Below the pieces are notes generated by a model. It was not told the DNA's origin. It ran no database searches and saw nothing but the letters and a program-made list of their open reading frames with translations. A stretch of 64,000 nucleotides of DNA from Mya arenaria (lineage: Eukaryota > Mollusca > Bivalvia > Myida > Myidae), in contig NC_069136.1 of assembly GCF_026914265.1 (NCBI RefSeq), positions 24,275,701 to 24,339,700 on the forward strand, written 5' to 3'. The stretch's first letter is position 1, and every line of letters starts with the position of its first letter. The position numbers and the translations under genes are program-made. This document shows, piece by piece, positions 34,601 to 46,671 of this stretch.

Positions 34601-37600
34601 TTTCGTAACCCCTACCGGAGGCGGTTTCATCGGTTCGTTCCATCCGAAAACTAGTTTACTTCAAAAACAACAAGGCGGAAAGTGATCAACAACGTTTGTT
34701 GAAACTCAATATTTTTGATAACAGTGCCTTATAATGGGCAAATGAGCTAAATGAAAAGGGTTATATTAGTAATTGTGTAGCTCAGTAGCAACAGTAGCTC
34801 CGCCATGTTGTTTAAAATGTACACAAAACCATGCACTTGTTACTTCAAGAAAAACAATCAAAACCAGTTTCGTAACTGCTGAAACCTTTGAAACCAAAAC
34901 TGAAACTGGTTTGGTCTCAACAAAAACGCCCTTAGAATACTAGTATGTAGAAACCGGGCCGGGAAGATGCGGACGGATATGGCCGCCGTATATATTTTAT
35001 ATTTATCCATTCGTACCTGTACAAACCCAAATGGAAAGTTAGGATCGGTCTGACCGCTTGATCCCTCATTAAACTTTGCCCTCCAGTCGAAAATCATGAC
35101 CGGAAACCGGCATTTGTACAGCTCCGGTGCTCCGGCATTTGCTTCGCCTGTATGTATGTAAGACCCATGTATGTAATGTATGATTAGTTACACTGTTATT
35201 AGCTTAGGGTGTATACCCAATACTCCCCCCCCCCACCACACACAAACACACACACACCCCTTAGCTATTTACAGTGTAACGAATTACATAATGACCTTAA
35301 TAATTACATTATATTGAAATAAAAGGTATGTATATACCTCCTCTACTCGATCGCTCTAGACCAATCGGATAGCGTCATTTATATCGGAGGTGGGATATGT
35401 TCCCCCTGTTACCTCTTCAAACAGATTACTTATTATTCTGATTAATGGTTGATTTAATTAATCAATAAACTATTTAGGACATATGGAACATATAACCAAA
35501 ATATGGCGTCCATTGAAAAAGGGCTATAATTTTTCTATTTCCACACGTATTTTTCACGTCGTAAATTTGATTTCCGAAAAAAGAGGTATCTAAATATATT
35601 AATTGTGTAAAGTTTTAATCACAAAATATAGTTTACCTTGATACCAGATAGCCCCGTAAATTGTTAAGTTTAGCATCGGGTGAACCATGGCTTTCCACAA
35701 CTGAGTGGGAGTATTCTGCGGAGCCGGTTCATTTCCGGTGAAAATGCCATTTGACACAGTCTGATTGGTTCTTTTATCAAGTGGTTTCTGGTTGGTTCGT
35801 GCATCTGTAAGCCCTGCCTTCTCCGGCTCGCATATATTCATCGCATCTTGAGACGACCACGCCTCTACAGGAGTACCGCCCCACGTGGTCGCGATGAGAC
35901 CAATCGGGTACTTCCGGTGTTGATACAGGCGTTTCCCAAATAACCAGCATACAGCCGAGAAATAGCTCCACGCACCGTGCCCAACCGATTCTGAAAATAT
36001 ATATTTCTTTTTATTTTACTGAGGATATAAGATGCAATTGACACCACGCCGATCGCGATAAAGTCACGCCTACAGTGTCACGTGACCCCTTAGTAAGGGC
36101 CCTCCGAAAAGTACGCAGAAGCAGACGATACAAATACAGAAGTTATACTGGACAATCAGTTAAAAATAGGATAGAATTGGCGTGGTGTCAATTAAACCTG
36201 GTTCTATTCATGACAATATCAAACTATTTGCTACAGTCAGTAAAGTATACTATAGTGGTTAAACACATTGTTAAGGAATTAAGCTGCTGACCATTACTAG
36301 CGCGGCTCCATGACTGCTCTACTTCAGTGAGCTCATAAAGCGTCCGGTTTGACCACTTTAACGCCACCGTGAACAACCGGATATCCGGATAGTTGTTCGC
36401 GTCCGTCACCTCTTCGCTCGCATTGAATACCTTCAAATTCAAAACAAACGATTAATGTCATATATCTTGATAAATGTATCGTTTAAAAAACTAATTAAAT
36501 TAAATCGTGATACTATCAGGAATCCTACAGCAGAAAATGATAAACTTATTGTTAAGAAAGGCGGCATGTATTTAATCTGTTAAAATGCTGATTTATTTTA
36601 CACCCAACACACCATTATTGGAAGAACTTTCCACCTGTGGACTGAACATTAATCAACGTTAGAAAAAAGTTCATAAGAAATTCAAAAATAAAATTGGTTG
36701 AACGTAACATCTATGTACACGCTTTCGAACATTTAGGAACGTTAGAAATTTTTTATAAGGAATTCAATACAAAATAATAAAATTCGAACCTATGAAACTA
36801 GCTAATTTTATAAAAAATAATCAATTTACATAACCTATTCTCAGGTGCTGACAGGCACTTATATCCGTAACTGTTTGTGGCCATCTTTTGGATTCGATTT
36901 TATTGCCAGTAAAGAGAATTGTAAAAACATAAAATCACGCTCTTCGCGCCTACATCCTTTCAACGGTTTCAGCGCTTTTATTTATAATATGTTAGTAAAG
37001 TACAGGTTGAGAAATGTGTGCGTTGTACAAAAATACTAAAAAAAATATTTCAGTAAACAGCCGAGATTGTAGCTTTAATGGGTTAATGAACCTGATACTG
37101 ACCATGCTGGTGGTGAACTGCATGTTACTCTGGCCAGAGCAGAGCCACACGTCACCAAACATGACGTCATTCATTGTCAGCGTCCCTTCACTGGACGTAA
37201 TATTTATCTGATAGGGACCAGGTCCTGTAACATGGTGTAAAGTTGATTAGCAAGCTGTTACACTAGCATTGTATTTTATAAGAAATAATGTAAAAAACGG
37301 CAGCAATACGTACTCTTGCCCACAGGCACAGATAAAACAAGTACCCGTATGGGACTCCTTTTTTATAGTCATCGCACAATTACCCCCCTTGTTGAAGACT
37401 GTCGTCTGTAGCATATTGAAACCCTTGTCTTGTGGCAATAATTAAAATCGAAGTTAATTATTTCTCGCTTCAAATCGCACAAAAAAGGTTTCATACTGCA
37501 TTCAAAAAATAATGCGAATAATAAGAACGATTTGACTATTTCCATAATCTGAATCACTGCGCGCATATCCATAATAACCCAAATTATCACATATCTAAAC

Positions 37601-39709
37601 GCAAATAATTATGACTTCGCACAAAAGAGTTCCAGCGAAAAACACACAACATTTTAACTTTTTTGTTTAACTGAGGTGGGAGAAAAAAGATCTACTATAG
37701 CCGCTTGTGTAAGATAGTTCAATCCAAACCCTTCCGCAGGTATACTCGTTTCCGCAAAACACCCTTCGCTCGAGTTGGGAGAAAACTATCTTACACGAAC
37801 GGCAATGAAATCTTAGAATCAAATGTACCTGTTACTGGGGGAAGCATGACTTTCCAGACGTTTCTGGCAAGCTGGTCGTGCCTTACCACTCTTGTAGTGA
37901 CCGCGGTCATTCCGGCCACCTGGACACTGACCATTGAGCCCAGAGTGTCCGCGTAGCCCCAGATGTAGGTGGACTTGGGTGCACGCTGAAGAACCATGTG
38001 GTCGCCATAGTAAGACGCCAGGGACAACTCTGCAGGGCGTTTGTAAGTACAGAAAGTTCACCAAATGAGTACATCACACGTTTGCCTCACAGGGCCAGGT
38101 AGCTTTGTTTTGACACACCCCTTTGACCACGCCACTCCCCCCATTTAAAAAACAAACAAAACAGGCTTATCAATATTGATTGGGAACTGTTACTAATGAT
38201 AAAATGATTTTTTTATTTTTACTTTATTTGTAATTACAAAGATTAAAGAAAAAAATACAAAAAATGCCCCTGTGGTTCGCCTGGGTGATATTTATCATTT
38301 GATATTACCTCATGTTTGCATTGGAATGAGTGAAATAAAGGCAACTTGACCAGACGTAAAGTTCGTAAAATTTTAAATAATAATAGGAATAATTAATTGT
38401 ACAGTTACTGTAGTGTTTCAACTCGTTTTGTTTGTATTACTCAGTTGCAATTTGTATTGCCAGTTAATTGTACTGCATGTATTATATTACTAAATAGGAT
38501 TCCTAGGAGTAAAATCAAGATTACGCGATCTATTTCTAGCGTAGTTAAATGTATTTTTTTCTGACATTGTAAACCGTCCTTATACATCCGAGGTTGTTTT
38601 CTATTGGAAATGGCCGAGGTGTTCCGAATGGAAGTGCGGCATAACAATGTGATAAATACCGACAATGTCGGTTCGATCCATTCAGAACTTCTCGGCCAGT
38701 TTTATCGAAAACAACCTCGGATGTATGCTGGTAAATCAGTTGAAGTAGTTCGTATTTTTTTAATATTATCATTAATTTAATGTAGTGTTTGAGAGTTGTA
38801 TTTATTGATCTAAATTGATTGCCAGTGATGTGTATTATTGCAAACATCGTTAAGATTCCCAAGAGTTAAGCCATAAAGTTTAACTACTAGGTAAAATTAC
38901 TAAGCGATCTACTTTCAGCGGACTTAAGCGTATCACTTTTTGAGTATGTAAACCGTCCAAATACATCCGAGGTTTTCAAAAAAATGGCCGGTGAGTTCCG
39001 AATGGGTTCGTGCCTATTAAAATGATTGCTTGGTTTAAAGGCCGAGGTATGTCTATATACATTAAGCCAACATACAAATAATTGTTTAAATCATATACTC
39101 GACGAGGTACTACGGGAAAAATTGAAGTGCCATTGATAGTTTTTATTTTCATTGCTCGAGGTACATGCTTGCACAAACAACGTGACACTGACGTCATATG
39201 TAAACAACATTCCGGATATGAGTATTTTTCGAGTCTATTCAAGCGTTAGCCCACCTAAATGGCCGTCAACGAGTCTTTTGACGAGTTTTACTATGTCAGA
39301 TTTGAGACAGGGAAACATAAGAAATGTCAAAATAATAAAAAAGTAATACTGATCGCTCATTATTGTGACTAATTCAAGCATTTACACAAAGTACAATGTA
39401 ATGTAGAATTATCCCGTTGATTTTATACATCTGCATGCAGAAATTAATGCAAAAGTACCTTGCATAAAGTTTAAGAGTTTAAGGGCGAAACAAATTGTTT
39501 CATCATTTCGAACACCGCATTTTGGGTAAATGCTTGATTCTGTTTTGGAATAAGAGATCTCTTGTAAAACAAAATAAGTGATTTATTTTTTAAGATCGAA
39601 ACATTAAACATATACAATTCTTGCTTCAGAGTTAAAGTTTATTTCGAAAGTATTTACCTCCTCTTGTAAATCCGAACACAATTGACAACAGCGCTAACTT
39701 TAAATGCAT
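31619..39709 (-). CDS. SIAE: Sialate O-acetylesterase, complete, 540 aa, nine exons
   Basis: Removes O-acetyl groups from sialic acids in the lysosome or secretory route. Exons on the minus strand, all in phase with GT-AG borders: 39658-39709, 37829-38029, 37103-37224, 36292-36430, 35637-35990, 35017-35147, 33984-34141, 33410-33596, 31619-31897. Start MHLKLALLSIVFGFTRG is a signal peptide. Then ELSLASYYGDHMVLQRAP and VWLCSGQSNMQF (catalytic Ser about 117). Next come PIGLIATTWGGTPVEAWSS, LWKAMVHPMLNLTIYGAIWY and GFPDIRWRQTSDFGYVPNPQ. SIHPRDK holds the likely catalytic His, about 388. The cysteine-rich end has FRYAWRESPCAFKKC. Order and length match the vertebrate enzyme (about 523 aa). All key residues are present, so it is probably functional. 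AATAAA lies about 15 bp past the stop. Confidence 0.93.
32323..32498. mobile_element. MITE family F, copy 3
   Basis: CAGTCTAACCTCGTTGGCTC to CCAACGGGGTTAGACTG, with TA on both sides. It lies in the last intron of SIAE. Confidence 0.8.
32633..32801. mobile_element. MITE family D, right half
   Basis: Matches 24322-24501 from ATTCAAAATTGTGGACTTC to GAGCGAGTC. In the last SIAE intron. Confidence 0.6.
37701..37806. mobile_element. Short inverted-repeat element in SIAE intron 2
   Basis: CCGCTTGTGTAAGATAGTT faces AACTATCTTACACGAACGG across about 70 bp containing CGCTCGAGTTGGGAG. Probably a small MITE. It ends about 25 bp from exon 2's donor. Confidence 0.55.
38410..38631. mobile_element. hAT-type MITE (family C), right part
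   Basis: Shares ACGCGATCTATTTCTAGCGT and the right terminus TACATCCGAGGTTGTTTT..GGCCGAGG with 11737-12072. The left end is lost. In SIAE intron 1. Confidence 0.65.
38679..39005. mobile_element. hAT-type MITE (family C), full length
   Basis: Left CATTCAGAACTTCTCGGCCA, right GGCCGGTGAGTTCCGAATGG. The flanks GTTCGATC and GTTCGTGC agree at 6 of 8 bases, in line with an old 8-bp duplication. It lies 47 bp after a half copy of the same family, in SIAE intron 1. Confidence 0.8.
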
Positions 39710-40007
39710 TGCTGCCGTAAATACCTGTGTTAATAGTTACTTTATCATTTAAGACATGTATATCAACACAAAGTGAAGTGTTTTATCTCAAACTTAAATC
39801 CTGAGGTCCAACGAATACGATAATACTTATGGCTTTACAATGTCTGTTAAATGAACTTTAAACATCCTTTATATGATTGTGTGAAGTACACTGTCGAACT
39901 ACAATTTCAAACTTTCAAGCAGTGAACTCATATGATTATCTTTCCGGTTCAACGACTGTGATTTATTTAATGCCGGGTGCCGTTATTTAAAGCCTTCCAA
40001 CTAGTTA

Positions 40008-40912
40008 TAAAGGGACAAGACACCGGATGAATTCCATTAAAAGTGAAAAAAAGAAAATTGTCAAACACTTACATACAATTGATCAATATCGTTATTTACA
40101 ACGCATTGAGCCTTACTTACTAATGTACCACATCGCTTACGCAGTGTGTGTGTATAACACGTGATAAATTACGTCATATATGCTACGTCGGAGTGCAACA
40201 TTTTGCATAAAATGAAGACTTAAATCAAAGATCACTTTTCTTTTACTACACCGTTTAAAATAAAACAAAAGGCAGTCTATGCCACTTGAAGGGCCCCGTC
40301 TTCGTTTAATTACCGAAGGTGATAACGTGATTAGTTTCCTCAAACACTTCAACAATCCTGTTTCCATAATAATGTTTTGACAGTGCTCCGTCAGACGGCC
40401 GTATTGTGAAAAGGTTTTTCGAAGTGTTTGAAGAAACTTAACTCTCAATCATCTAAAATAGTGAAGAAATAGTGAAGTTTTCTTTGTTTTAAGTCTTCAT
40501 TCAAGCAAAATATTGCCTTCCGACGTAGCATTTATGACGCAATTTATCACGTGGTGTACACACACTGTTACGAGACATGCATCTTTCGCAGTTATACATA
40601 ATTTTCCAATTCGAAATTAACTGGGTTTGTCTACCACGTAAATCCCGGTAAATTTAAAATTAACGTCGGTATATGAATCTGTACTAAACACGGGACCTTC
40701 ACATGCTAAATGTACGCACTAAAAACTGGGAAACCAGAATGTGCTATTTTTAACCGGGTAAACTCAGCTGAGACAGCAATAAAATAGTATTCTTATCATG
40801 TAAGGTGATGTATCTTCGGCCCTTTACCAGCTCGTATTGATTATTATAGGCTTGCTTTGAGAAAATACTGTATTTGCCGATTTTGGGACCATCTGGTGTC
40901 TAGTCCCTTTAA
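40008..40912. mobile_element. MITE family E, split by a family G insertion
   Basis: Ends AAAGGGACAAGACACC and GGTGTCTAGTCCCTTT. 40020-40141 matches the left part of 30836-31340 (for example ACTTACATA, GCATTGA and TTACTAA.GTACCACAT in order). The element resumes at 40568 as if uncut. Confidence 0.7.
40142..40567. mobile_element. MITE family G, 426 bp, nested in family E
   Basis: CAGTGTGTGTGTATAACACG to GTGTACACACACTG. The flanks are TTACG on both sides (40137-40141 and 40568-40572), a clean 5-bp duplication. Confidence 0.85.
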
Positions 40913-41309
40913 GAACGGAATCTTAGTGTCTTGCTAATCTTCGAAATACTTCGAAAGATCAAGCTTTCATTTCCAATGTTTGCCTTTTAGTTGTGACCCT
41001 ATAATGCATATACTTAAGTTTATTGCAAGATTATATTATCCTTATCGAGGCTTTATATGAAAATGATTTTCAATAATTCTACTAAATATATACTAAAACA
41101 ATAAATGAAATCCAATTTGAAGTTTCGAAAACCATACAGTGCACAAGAGTGACAGTGACAGAATTTCGCACACGCTTTAATGTTAATTCCTAGTAAAGTA
41201 TGTTTTCAAGATATGTATGTATATATATATATAATATATATATATTAAACATTAGTCAAATATAAGAAAGCAGCTTTTTAGGTACGTAGTCCGATAAAAT
41301 AGCTTAGGC

Positions 41310-44290
41310 ACCAGCTCTGCAGGTGCTTTGACGTCTATATTCACACGCAAACCGCAGGTGTTGTCGACGGCTACATACACCCGCGCCGCAGGTGCTGTCG
41401 ATGGTTGCATTCACCAAATCTACATGTGTTTTCGACGGTTACATTCACCCGCTCCGAAGGTGTTGTCGAGGGCTACATTTATCCGCTCCGCATGTATTGG
41501 CAAAGGCTACATTCACCCGCGTCGCAGGTGTTGTCGACGGCTACATTCACCCGCGCCGCAGGTTATGTTGACGGCTACACTCAACAGCATCGCAGGTATT
41601 GTCGACGGTTACATTCAGCCGCTCCGAAGGTGTTGTCGACGGCTACATTCACCCGCGTTGCAGGTGTTGTCGACGGCTACATTAAGTCGCTCTGCAGGTG
41701 TTGTGGACGGCTACATTTAGCCGCTCCGCAGGTGTTGTCGAAGGCTACATTCACCCTCTCCGCAGGTGTTGTCGACGGCTACATTCACCCGCGTCGCAGG
41801 TATTGTCGACGGTTACATTCACCCGCGCCGCAGGTGTTTTCGACGGTTAAATTCATCTGCGCTGCAGATGTTGTCGACGGCTACATTCACCCGCGTCGCA
41901 AGTGTTGTCGATGGCTACATTCACCCGCTCCGCGTGTTTTGTCGACGGCTACATTAAGCCGTTCCGCAGGTGTTGTCGACAGCTACATTGAGCCGCTCCG
42001 CAGGTATTGTCGAAGGCTACATTCACCCGCGTCGCAGGTGTTGTCGATGGCTACATTCACGCGCTCTGCGTGTTTTGTAGGCAGCTACATTTAGCCGCTC
42101 CGCAGGTATTGTCGACGGCTACATTCACCCGCTCCGCAGGTGTTGTCGATGGTTACATTCACCCGCTAGCAGATGTTGTCGATGGCTACATTCAGCCGCG
42201 TCGCAGGTGTTGTCGATGGCCACATTCATCCGCATCGCAGGTATTGTCGACGGTTACATTCACCCGCTCGATGGCTACATTCACGCGCTCCGCGTGTTTT
42301 GTCGGCAGCTACATTTAGCCGCTCCGCAGGTATTGTCGACGGCTACATTCACCCGCTCCGCAGGTGTTGACGATGGTTACATTCACCCGCTAGCAGATGT
42401 TGTCGATGGCTACATTCAGCCGCGTCGCAGGTGTTGTCGATGGCCACATTCATCCGCATCGCAGGTATTGTCGACGGTTACATTCACCCGCTCCGCGTGT
42501 TTTGTCGACGGCTACATTCAGCCGCTACACAGGTGTTGTCGACGGCTACATTCAGCCGCGTCGCAGGTGTTGTCGATGGCCACATTCATCCGCATCGCAG
42601 GTATTGTCGACGGTTACATTCACCCGCTCCGCGTGTTTTGTCGACGGCTACATTCAGCCGCTACACAGGTGTTGTCAACGGCTACATTTAGCCGCTCCGC
42701 AGGTATTGTCGAAGGCTACATTCACCCGCGTCGCAGGTGTTGTGGACGGCTACATTCACCCGCGCTGCAGGTGTTGTGGACGGATACATTCACCCGCGCT
42801 GCAGGTATTGTCGATGGCTACATTCACCCGCCTAGCAGATGTTGTCGAAGGCTACATTCACCTTTTCCGCGTGTTTTGTCTACGGCTACATTCAGCCGCT
42901 GCACAGGTGTTGCCGACGGCTACATTTAGGCGCTCCGCAGGTATTGTCGAAGGCTACATTCACCCGCGTCGCAGGTGTTGTGGACGGCTACATTCACCCG
43001 CGCTGCAGGTGTTTTGGACGGAAACATTCACCCGCGCTGCAGGTATTGTCGATGGATACATTCACCCACCTAGCAGATGTTGTCGAAGGCTACATTCACC
43101 TTTTCCGCGTGTTTTGTCGACGGCTACATTCACCCGCTCCGCGTGTTTTGTCGACGGCTACATAAAGGCGTTCCGCAGATGTTGTCGACGGCTACATTCA
43201 CCCGCTCCGCGTGTTTTGTCGACAGCTACATTTAGCCGCGTCGCATGTGTTGTAGAAGGCTACATTCACCCGCGCCGCAGGTATTGTCGACGGCTACGTT
43301 CAGCCGCGTCGCAGGTGTAGTCGACGGCTACATTCACCCGCGTCGCAGGTGTTTTCGACGGTAACATTCACCCCCGTTGCAGATGTTTTCGACGGTTACA
43401 TTCACCTTCACCGCAGGTATTGTCAACGGCTACATTCACCCGCGTCGCATCTGTTGTCGATGGTTACATTCACCCGTTACGCAAGGGTTGCCGATGGCTA
43501 CATTCACCCGCTCCGCGTGTTTTGTCGACAGCTACATTCAGCTGCTCCGCAGGTGATGTCGACGGCTACACTCAGCTGCTCCGCAGGTGTTGTCGACGGC
43601 TACATTTAGCCGCTCCGCAGGTGTTGTCGACGGCTACATTTAGCCGCTCCGCAGGAATTGTCGACGGCTACATCATCCGTTCTGCGTATTTCGTCGACGG
43701 CTACATTCAGCCGCTCCGCAGGTGTTGTCGACGGCTACATTTAGCCGCTCCGCAGGAATTGTCGACGGCTACATTCACCCGCCTCGCAGGTGTTTTCGAT
43801 GGATACGTTCAGCCGCTCCGCAGGGGTTGTCGATGGCTACATTCAGCCGCTCCGCGTGTCTTGTCGACGGCTTTTTTCACCCGCTCCGCATGTGTTGTCG
43901 ACGGCTACATTCAGCCGCTCCGCATGTGCTGTCGACCGCTACATTTAACCGCTCCGCAGGTATTGTCGACGGCTTTATTCTCTCGTTCTGCAGGTGATTT
44001 CGACGTGTTGATTCGCCCACATTGCAAGTGTTGTCGTCGTCAAGATTCAACCGCTACGCAGGTGTTTCGATGGACATAATTATTTACCCCCTACTTATAT
44101 TTTGTCGACGTATTCATTCAACCGGTGTGTCGGTGATGACGACGTCTACATTTGCCCGCTATGCATGTTTTGTCGACGGCTAAATTCATTCGCTTAACAG
44201 GTGTTGTTGACGGCTACATTTACCCGCTCCGCAGATGTTGTCGACGTCTACATTCCCCCGCTCTACAGGTTTTGTCGATAGTTACAATCT
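41310..44290. repeat. Minisatellite, 34-bp unit, nearly 90 copies
   Basis: Unit approximates CCCGCGTCGCAGGTGTTGTC then GACGGCTACATTCA. It is GC-rich against an AT-rich background. Variants (CGCTCCGCAGG, CGCGTCGCAGG, CGCTCCGCGTG) are interspersed, and blocks such as 42170-42520 are duplicated. Since 34 is one more than a multiple of three and the unit lacks stops, all three plus frames stay open for long runs (up to about 307 codons). They repeat with a 34-residue period (ATFTRVAGVVDGYIHPRRR and so on). No gene signals accompany this. Confidence 0.95.
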
Positions 44291-44299
44291 TTGCACGTG

Positions 44300-44750
44300 C
44301 TGTTGACTGGTACAGAATTTGCTCCGCATTAACTGTTTATTGGCCTTTTCGGTACCGTCTAATTAACGGAACTTGTAGGCCTAAACTGTTATCCTCAAGT
44401 ATTTTAAAATACATCGATTTTTTGTGCAATGTAAATAAAATGCTTTTAATTGCCACAAGTACATTGTTTACAAGGATTGTCCAAGAATATCGGTCAAACT
44501 CCCTGCATCGTCAATTCTATTCTTTAAATTTTAACCTGCCCAGCCATCATGCCCTCGGGTTTTCTTCAGATTTCGTTCTTAATTTACCATCCCATCTGAA
44601 AAAACATGCTTGCAAATGTACTGTATACTTGTACGTTTTTGTCGCCAGTTTTTCTCCGCATATCATTCAAGGATACTTTAACACACAGTTCAAACACATT
44701 TCAGAGTTCATTGTGCAGCCTTTTTGTTAAGAATGTATTTGTGTATGTAA
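44300..44750. other. Unique AT-rich sequence after the 34-bp array
   Basis: An open frame continues from the array, but I see no support for coding. Confidence 0.35.
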
Positions 44751-44995
44751 TGCATCATTCAATTGTAAACACGGCTCCCCCAGGTTCGGAGGTATACCGA
44801 GGATTGCGGGGGGAAATGTGCCATGTTTTTACCTTTGAGGTGGCCACGCAGTGCTAAGTGAGTGCGGTGGTTTTGTTTTCGCGCCGAAAACAATGGGTAT
44901 GGGCCTTACCTGCTATGGCCCGGTGTTGCAGGGGCATTTGGCGGAGATTTTACCCGGGATAAGTGCAAGTACTTATTTCCATCGGGGTACTTTGT
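44751..44995. mobile_element. GC-rich MITE relative, one end only
   Basis: Left end TGCATCATTCAATTGTAAAC next to TAA, then GGTATGGGCCTTACC and GGGGCATTTGG as in the inverted 4256-4569 copy. The other terminus is lost. Confidence 0.6.
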
Positions 44996-45019
44996 TATGG
45001 TGAAGGGGCAGCACGCGGA

Positions 45020-45130
45020 AGCGACAGAGGTTGGATACAATAAAATCCGGGTGCGGTATCCTAGCTCTTATTTCACAGACTCCTTGGTTCTTTTACGTGC
45101 TCGGTGTGAAGCACGACCTCCCGCTCCGTA
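45020..45130 (-). mobile_element. SINE body fragment
   Basis: Shares AATCCGGGTGCG, CCTAGCT and CTTGGTTCTTTTACGTGCTC with 13890-13975, in the same orientation. No tRNA head. Confidence 0.65.
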
Positions 45131-45152
45131 GGCGGACACTTAACAACTGTGC

Positions 45153-45480
45153 TTCCATTTGGAACTCCTCGGTCATTTTTATCGAAAACAACCTCGGATG
45201 TATCAGGACAGTTTACATACTCAAAAAGCGGTACGCAAGTAAATCGCGTAGTAATTTTATTTAGCAGTTAAATGTTATGACTTAACTCTTGGGAATATTA
45301 ATTATGTTTGCAATAATACACGTCACTGGCAATCAATTTCAACTTAGATCAATAAATACAACTCTAACACACTACTTTTAATTAATGAATGAATAATTAA
45401 AAAAAATACGAACTACTTTAACTGATGTACCGGCATACATCCGAGGATGTTTTCGATAAAAATGGCCAAGGAGTTCCAAA
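45153..45480. mobile_element. hAT-type MITE (family C), inverted orientation
   Basis: CCATTTGGAACTCCTCGGTC at the left, GGCCAAGGAGTTCCAAATG at the right. The flanks CTGTGCTT and CTGTGCAA agree at 6 of 8 bases. Confidence 0.8.
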
Positions 45481-46126
45481 TGCTGTGCAACGGAAACAGG
45501 GAGAATCAATCGGATGAAAATCGATTACACAACCACAAGACCACTCCCGCGATGTCTGCTTGGCTCTATAACAAGCACGTGTATGTCCACTACAGTATCC
45601 TGAGTTTAGTAAATACTAAAGCATTTTCGAGAAAACTCCGGCCTGACAATTGCATAAAGTGTATGACCATGCATACTTTTAAAAGGGCATTCAAACATTA
45701 TTTTATTGAAATTTCCATGAGATATGGGAACATTATTTACGTGGGACATTTATGAACAGATACCGTACGGGTTAAATAAAATAACTGAATGTTTAATCAA
45801 ACAAATTGTTTACTTTTCTTATAAAATTATAGTACCTGTTTATCAAAAAATAAAAATATATACACTTAATTATTTTATATGAACATTATATAACATGCCA
45901 AAATTTCAGGAACAAAAGAACGATAACATTATAAATACTGTCATAAATTGCTACCCCTGTATGCATTTTCAGCATACTCGGTTATGATAATTCTTGTATA
46001 TTGTCGAAATATGATAACATATAATCAATAACAAAATTAGGTAATTATGGACATTTTCAAACAACTATTTATTCAATAACGTACCATTTCTTCTATACTT
46101 CTTTCAATCTAGAATACACATATTTA
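45481..46126. other. AT-rich intergenic sequence
   Basis: One frame (to 45755) contains TMHTFKRAFKHYF, loosely like a LINE C-terminus, but it is too short to call. Nothing else is seen. Confidence 0.35.
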
Positions 46127-46301
46127 CAGTCAAACCCCGTTGGCTCGAACTCGCTTGGCTCGAGTCCCTCGTTGGCTCGATCTACATGATAAGGACCGAT
46201 TTCTTAATACTGAAAGTTAAATTTACCGTGTGGCTCGAATTTTCCGAGGCTCGAGGTATTTTCGCCAATCACTGGGAGTTTGAGCCAATGGAGTTCGACT
46301 G
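46127..46301. mobile_element. MITE family F, copy 4
   Basis: CAGTCAAACCCCGTTGGCTC to CCAATGGAGTTCGACTG, with TA on both sides. About 340 bp past the stop of the ZU5-death gene. Confidence 0.8.
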
Positions 46302-46568
46302 TAGATAATTTCGAGATCACTCATATGCATATACATCTTCTGTTTAACGTGTGAAATGTTTTGCACCATTGAGTACGGTTTTGCAGATTTTTTTTATAAC
46401 AAAATCTTTGGCACAAATTTCGTATACATTGTATAAAGCATTCTTTAACAATGAAATATAAGCTCCTATTTGCAAGAAAAAAGTAAGTGAAATATTGCAA
46501 CTTTTTAGCCAAACAGGTTTAATAGCTGCGGCGCTGCTGCGACTTTCATCAGGTTTCAGCTTACAGGT

Positions 46569-46671
46569 GGTGCTCCCAATCAGCTGCGATGCGTGCTGTG
46601 CGACTTCCGGCATGTGTGTAGCATGCAAAGGAGCTCTAATTCAGCTGCGGCGTGTGTTGTGTGACTTCCGG
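46569..46671 (-). repeat. Tandem duplication across the stop codon
   Basis: A 42-bp block holding CCGGAAGTC, GCAGCTGA and GAGC.CC occurs at 46630-46671 (last codons and stop) and again at 46569-46610 in the 3' UTR, 61 bp apart. Confidence 0.75.

Noticed and set aside
42397-43320. 307-codon frame with ATFTR..GVVDGYIHP repeats
   Set aside because: Made by the 34-bp array, equally open in the other two frames, with no start context, splice sites or flanking gene signals.
41310-44290. CRISPR array (regular short repeats)
   Set aside because: There are no unique spacers; the 34-bp units are directly tandem, and the genome is eukaryotic.
45447-45755. 102-codon plus-strand frame
   Set aside because: It starts inside the right terminus of a hAT-type MITE and shows no domain.
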